Source: Oreocharis arfaki (lineage: Eukaryota > Chordata > Aves > Passeriformes > Paramythiidae). From it: a stretch of 64,000 nucleotides of DNA. The stretch lies in NCBI GenBank assembly GCA_013398015.1, contig VZRR01002165.1:62001-126000 (forward strand), in the 5' to 3' direction. The notes under the pieces are model-generated. The model saw only the letters and a program-made list of their open reading frames with translations, did not search any database and was not told where the DNA came from. The translations under genes were made by a program, and so were the position numbers. Positions 62,801-64,000 of this stretch are shown here, in pieces. Numbering within the stretch: position 1 is the stretch's first letter; every line of letters begins with the position of its first letter.

Positions 62801-64000
62801 TCAGTATTTTTCTGCCATTCAAAAATGCTCAATTAAGAATTTGAATTTGAAGAATGCATGGAACAACCTTCCTAACCTCTCTTCAAATGACTTCTAACCA
62901 AAAGCCAAGTGAGCCCCATATTTGAGTGTACCATTCCTCATTTTCAATTTGAGCAGACCATGTTAAATCTTTGCAAAGACTTGTGCTAGGAAAGCTTTTT
63001 CACTGGAGTATTTGGGAAATGCAAACAAAAAAGAATATGAACAAAGCAAATTGATATTCACATGACATTTTTAAATGCATTCTGCAGGCTCTCTGCAGAG
63101 ATTAATTTTTTCCTGTTTTATCAATTGTATACAAAAGAAACTAAAGTAGTGCCTGACACTAGATCAGATCTTTTTATGCCTAGCTACTCTTGCAGGTCTT
63201 GTGGGCAGATTTTTCCCCTTTTACTGTTTTCAACTAAGGGTTCTCTTACAGTGGACAAATTCCAGGTGACCAGAAACAGGAGAGGTGATTCTTTATATCT
63301 TTTCCCTTGGAGTTTCTAGTACAAATAAAGACAAAGGAGATGGCAGCTGATGCAATTTAGAGTATCCTAATGCACTTCCAGCTCGTCCTGGAACTGAAGG
63401 CAAGGAGACAAGGGCTTTTCGTTTGTGGGGAACCTGACTGAGCACGGGCAGAATGGGAACCAGTAACATTAAGGTCTTTTCTCTCCCTTTGGTTGAGCTG
63501 TAGGAGATTCAAGTTTAAATTAAGTTTGGCTCGTTTACATCTTGCTCTTGCCTTGTACTTAAGCATTTTGAGGTGAATATTGAGGAGACAGTAAGAAGAC
63601 ACAGCTCAGCAGATGACTGATGTCTATATAGACACAGTCAGGGGCCATGATGACAGAACCAAACTATTTAGTAGCTCTCTTCTCTTTCACACTCCCTGCA
63701 GCCCTGACACCTGATGACAGATGTCCCACAGGTGGAAATTGACTCCCTCGAACCAGAAGGATGTAAGAACATTTTTGATATCTGGGATTATCAGTTATAC
63801 AATTTTCAGTGTGTTTTACATGAACAAATCTGTTCCATGAGAAGATGTTGCCCATGCATGTTTATAACTGGTTGATGGGAAAAACATGTCACTTTACGGA
63901 TCATGTGATAGATATCATCTGTAACACCTGGAAATAGGCTTAATTTCCTCAGCCTTTATCCCTCTCGTAAGTTTAAGATTAAATGTGAAATATCTGTTGA
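59831..64000. other. Non-coding DNA, no gene recognised
   Basis: AT-rich to mid-GC sequence with short chance frames on both strands. A short CA repeat lies at about 61839-61851 and a T run near 60255. No exon, RNA gene or interspersed repeat that I recognise extends to the right edge. Confidence 0.5.

Noticed and set aside
1..64000. CRISPR arrays, operons, phage or plasmid modules
   Set aside because: There are no regularly spaced repeats, no dense same-strand coding and no ribosome-binding-site pattern. The repeats present are vertebrate retroelements.

Overview
The window looks like a bird genome, most likely from a gene-poor part of a large chromosome. It is AT-rich and CpG-depleted and carries no prokaryotic-style coding density. 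The open frames seen are no longer than chance allows in 64 kb. Avian ancestry rests on three repeats: two CR1 LINE 3' ends (33417-34030 on the minus strand and 35745-35925 on the plus strand) and a decayed avian endogenous-retrovirus LTR (about 24064-24500) with a recognisable TATA box and downstream region. A neoavian, possibly passerine, bird is the best guess, but I cannot name a species.

Layout. 1-14.2 kb is AT-rich single-copy DNA with two RFX-type X-boxes 79 bp apart (1926, 2005) and a CTCF-like site (5948). 14.2-14.7 kb is an abrupt GC-rich patch of unknown origin. 14.7-24 kb is AT-rich DNA holding one weak exon-like block near 17.0-17.4 kb. 24.06-24.5 kb is the LTR. 24.5-33.4 kb is featureless apart from simple repeats. 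33.4-36 kb holds the two CR1 fragments. 36-40.4 kb is unremarkable. 40.83-41.01 kb is the only CpG-dense islet and contains a strong CTCF-like motif. 42.0-42.1 kb is an enhancer-like element with an exact 9-bp repeat at a 40-bp step. 42.3-46 kb is GC-richer and unassigned. A CTCF-like motif in the opposite orientation lies at 48.87 kb. 54.2-55.4 kb holds two diverged copies of a 59-bp repeat, the second at the end of an LTR-like block. 58.2-59.4 kb, on the minus strand, has two acceptor-bounded open frames that could be terminal exons, one with a membrane-segment-like stretch. The rest is AT-rich non-coding DNA with some enhancer-like stretches.

No confident protein-coding gene, tRNA, rRNA, known microRNA or CRISPR array was found. 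The most natural reading is intergenic or deep intronic DNA with scattered regulatory elements. I did not find an obvious new biological system. The best leads are the paired RFX sites, the CpG islet with CTCF motif, the 40-bp-spaced repeat, and the minus-strand exon candidates. All calls are by eye; no database search or alignment was run.
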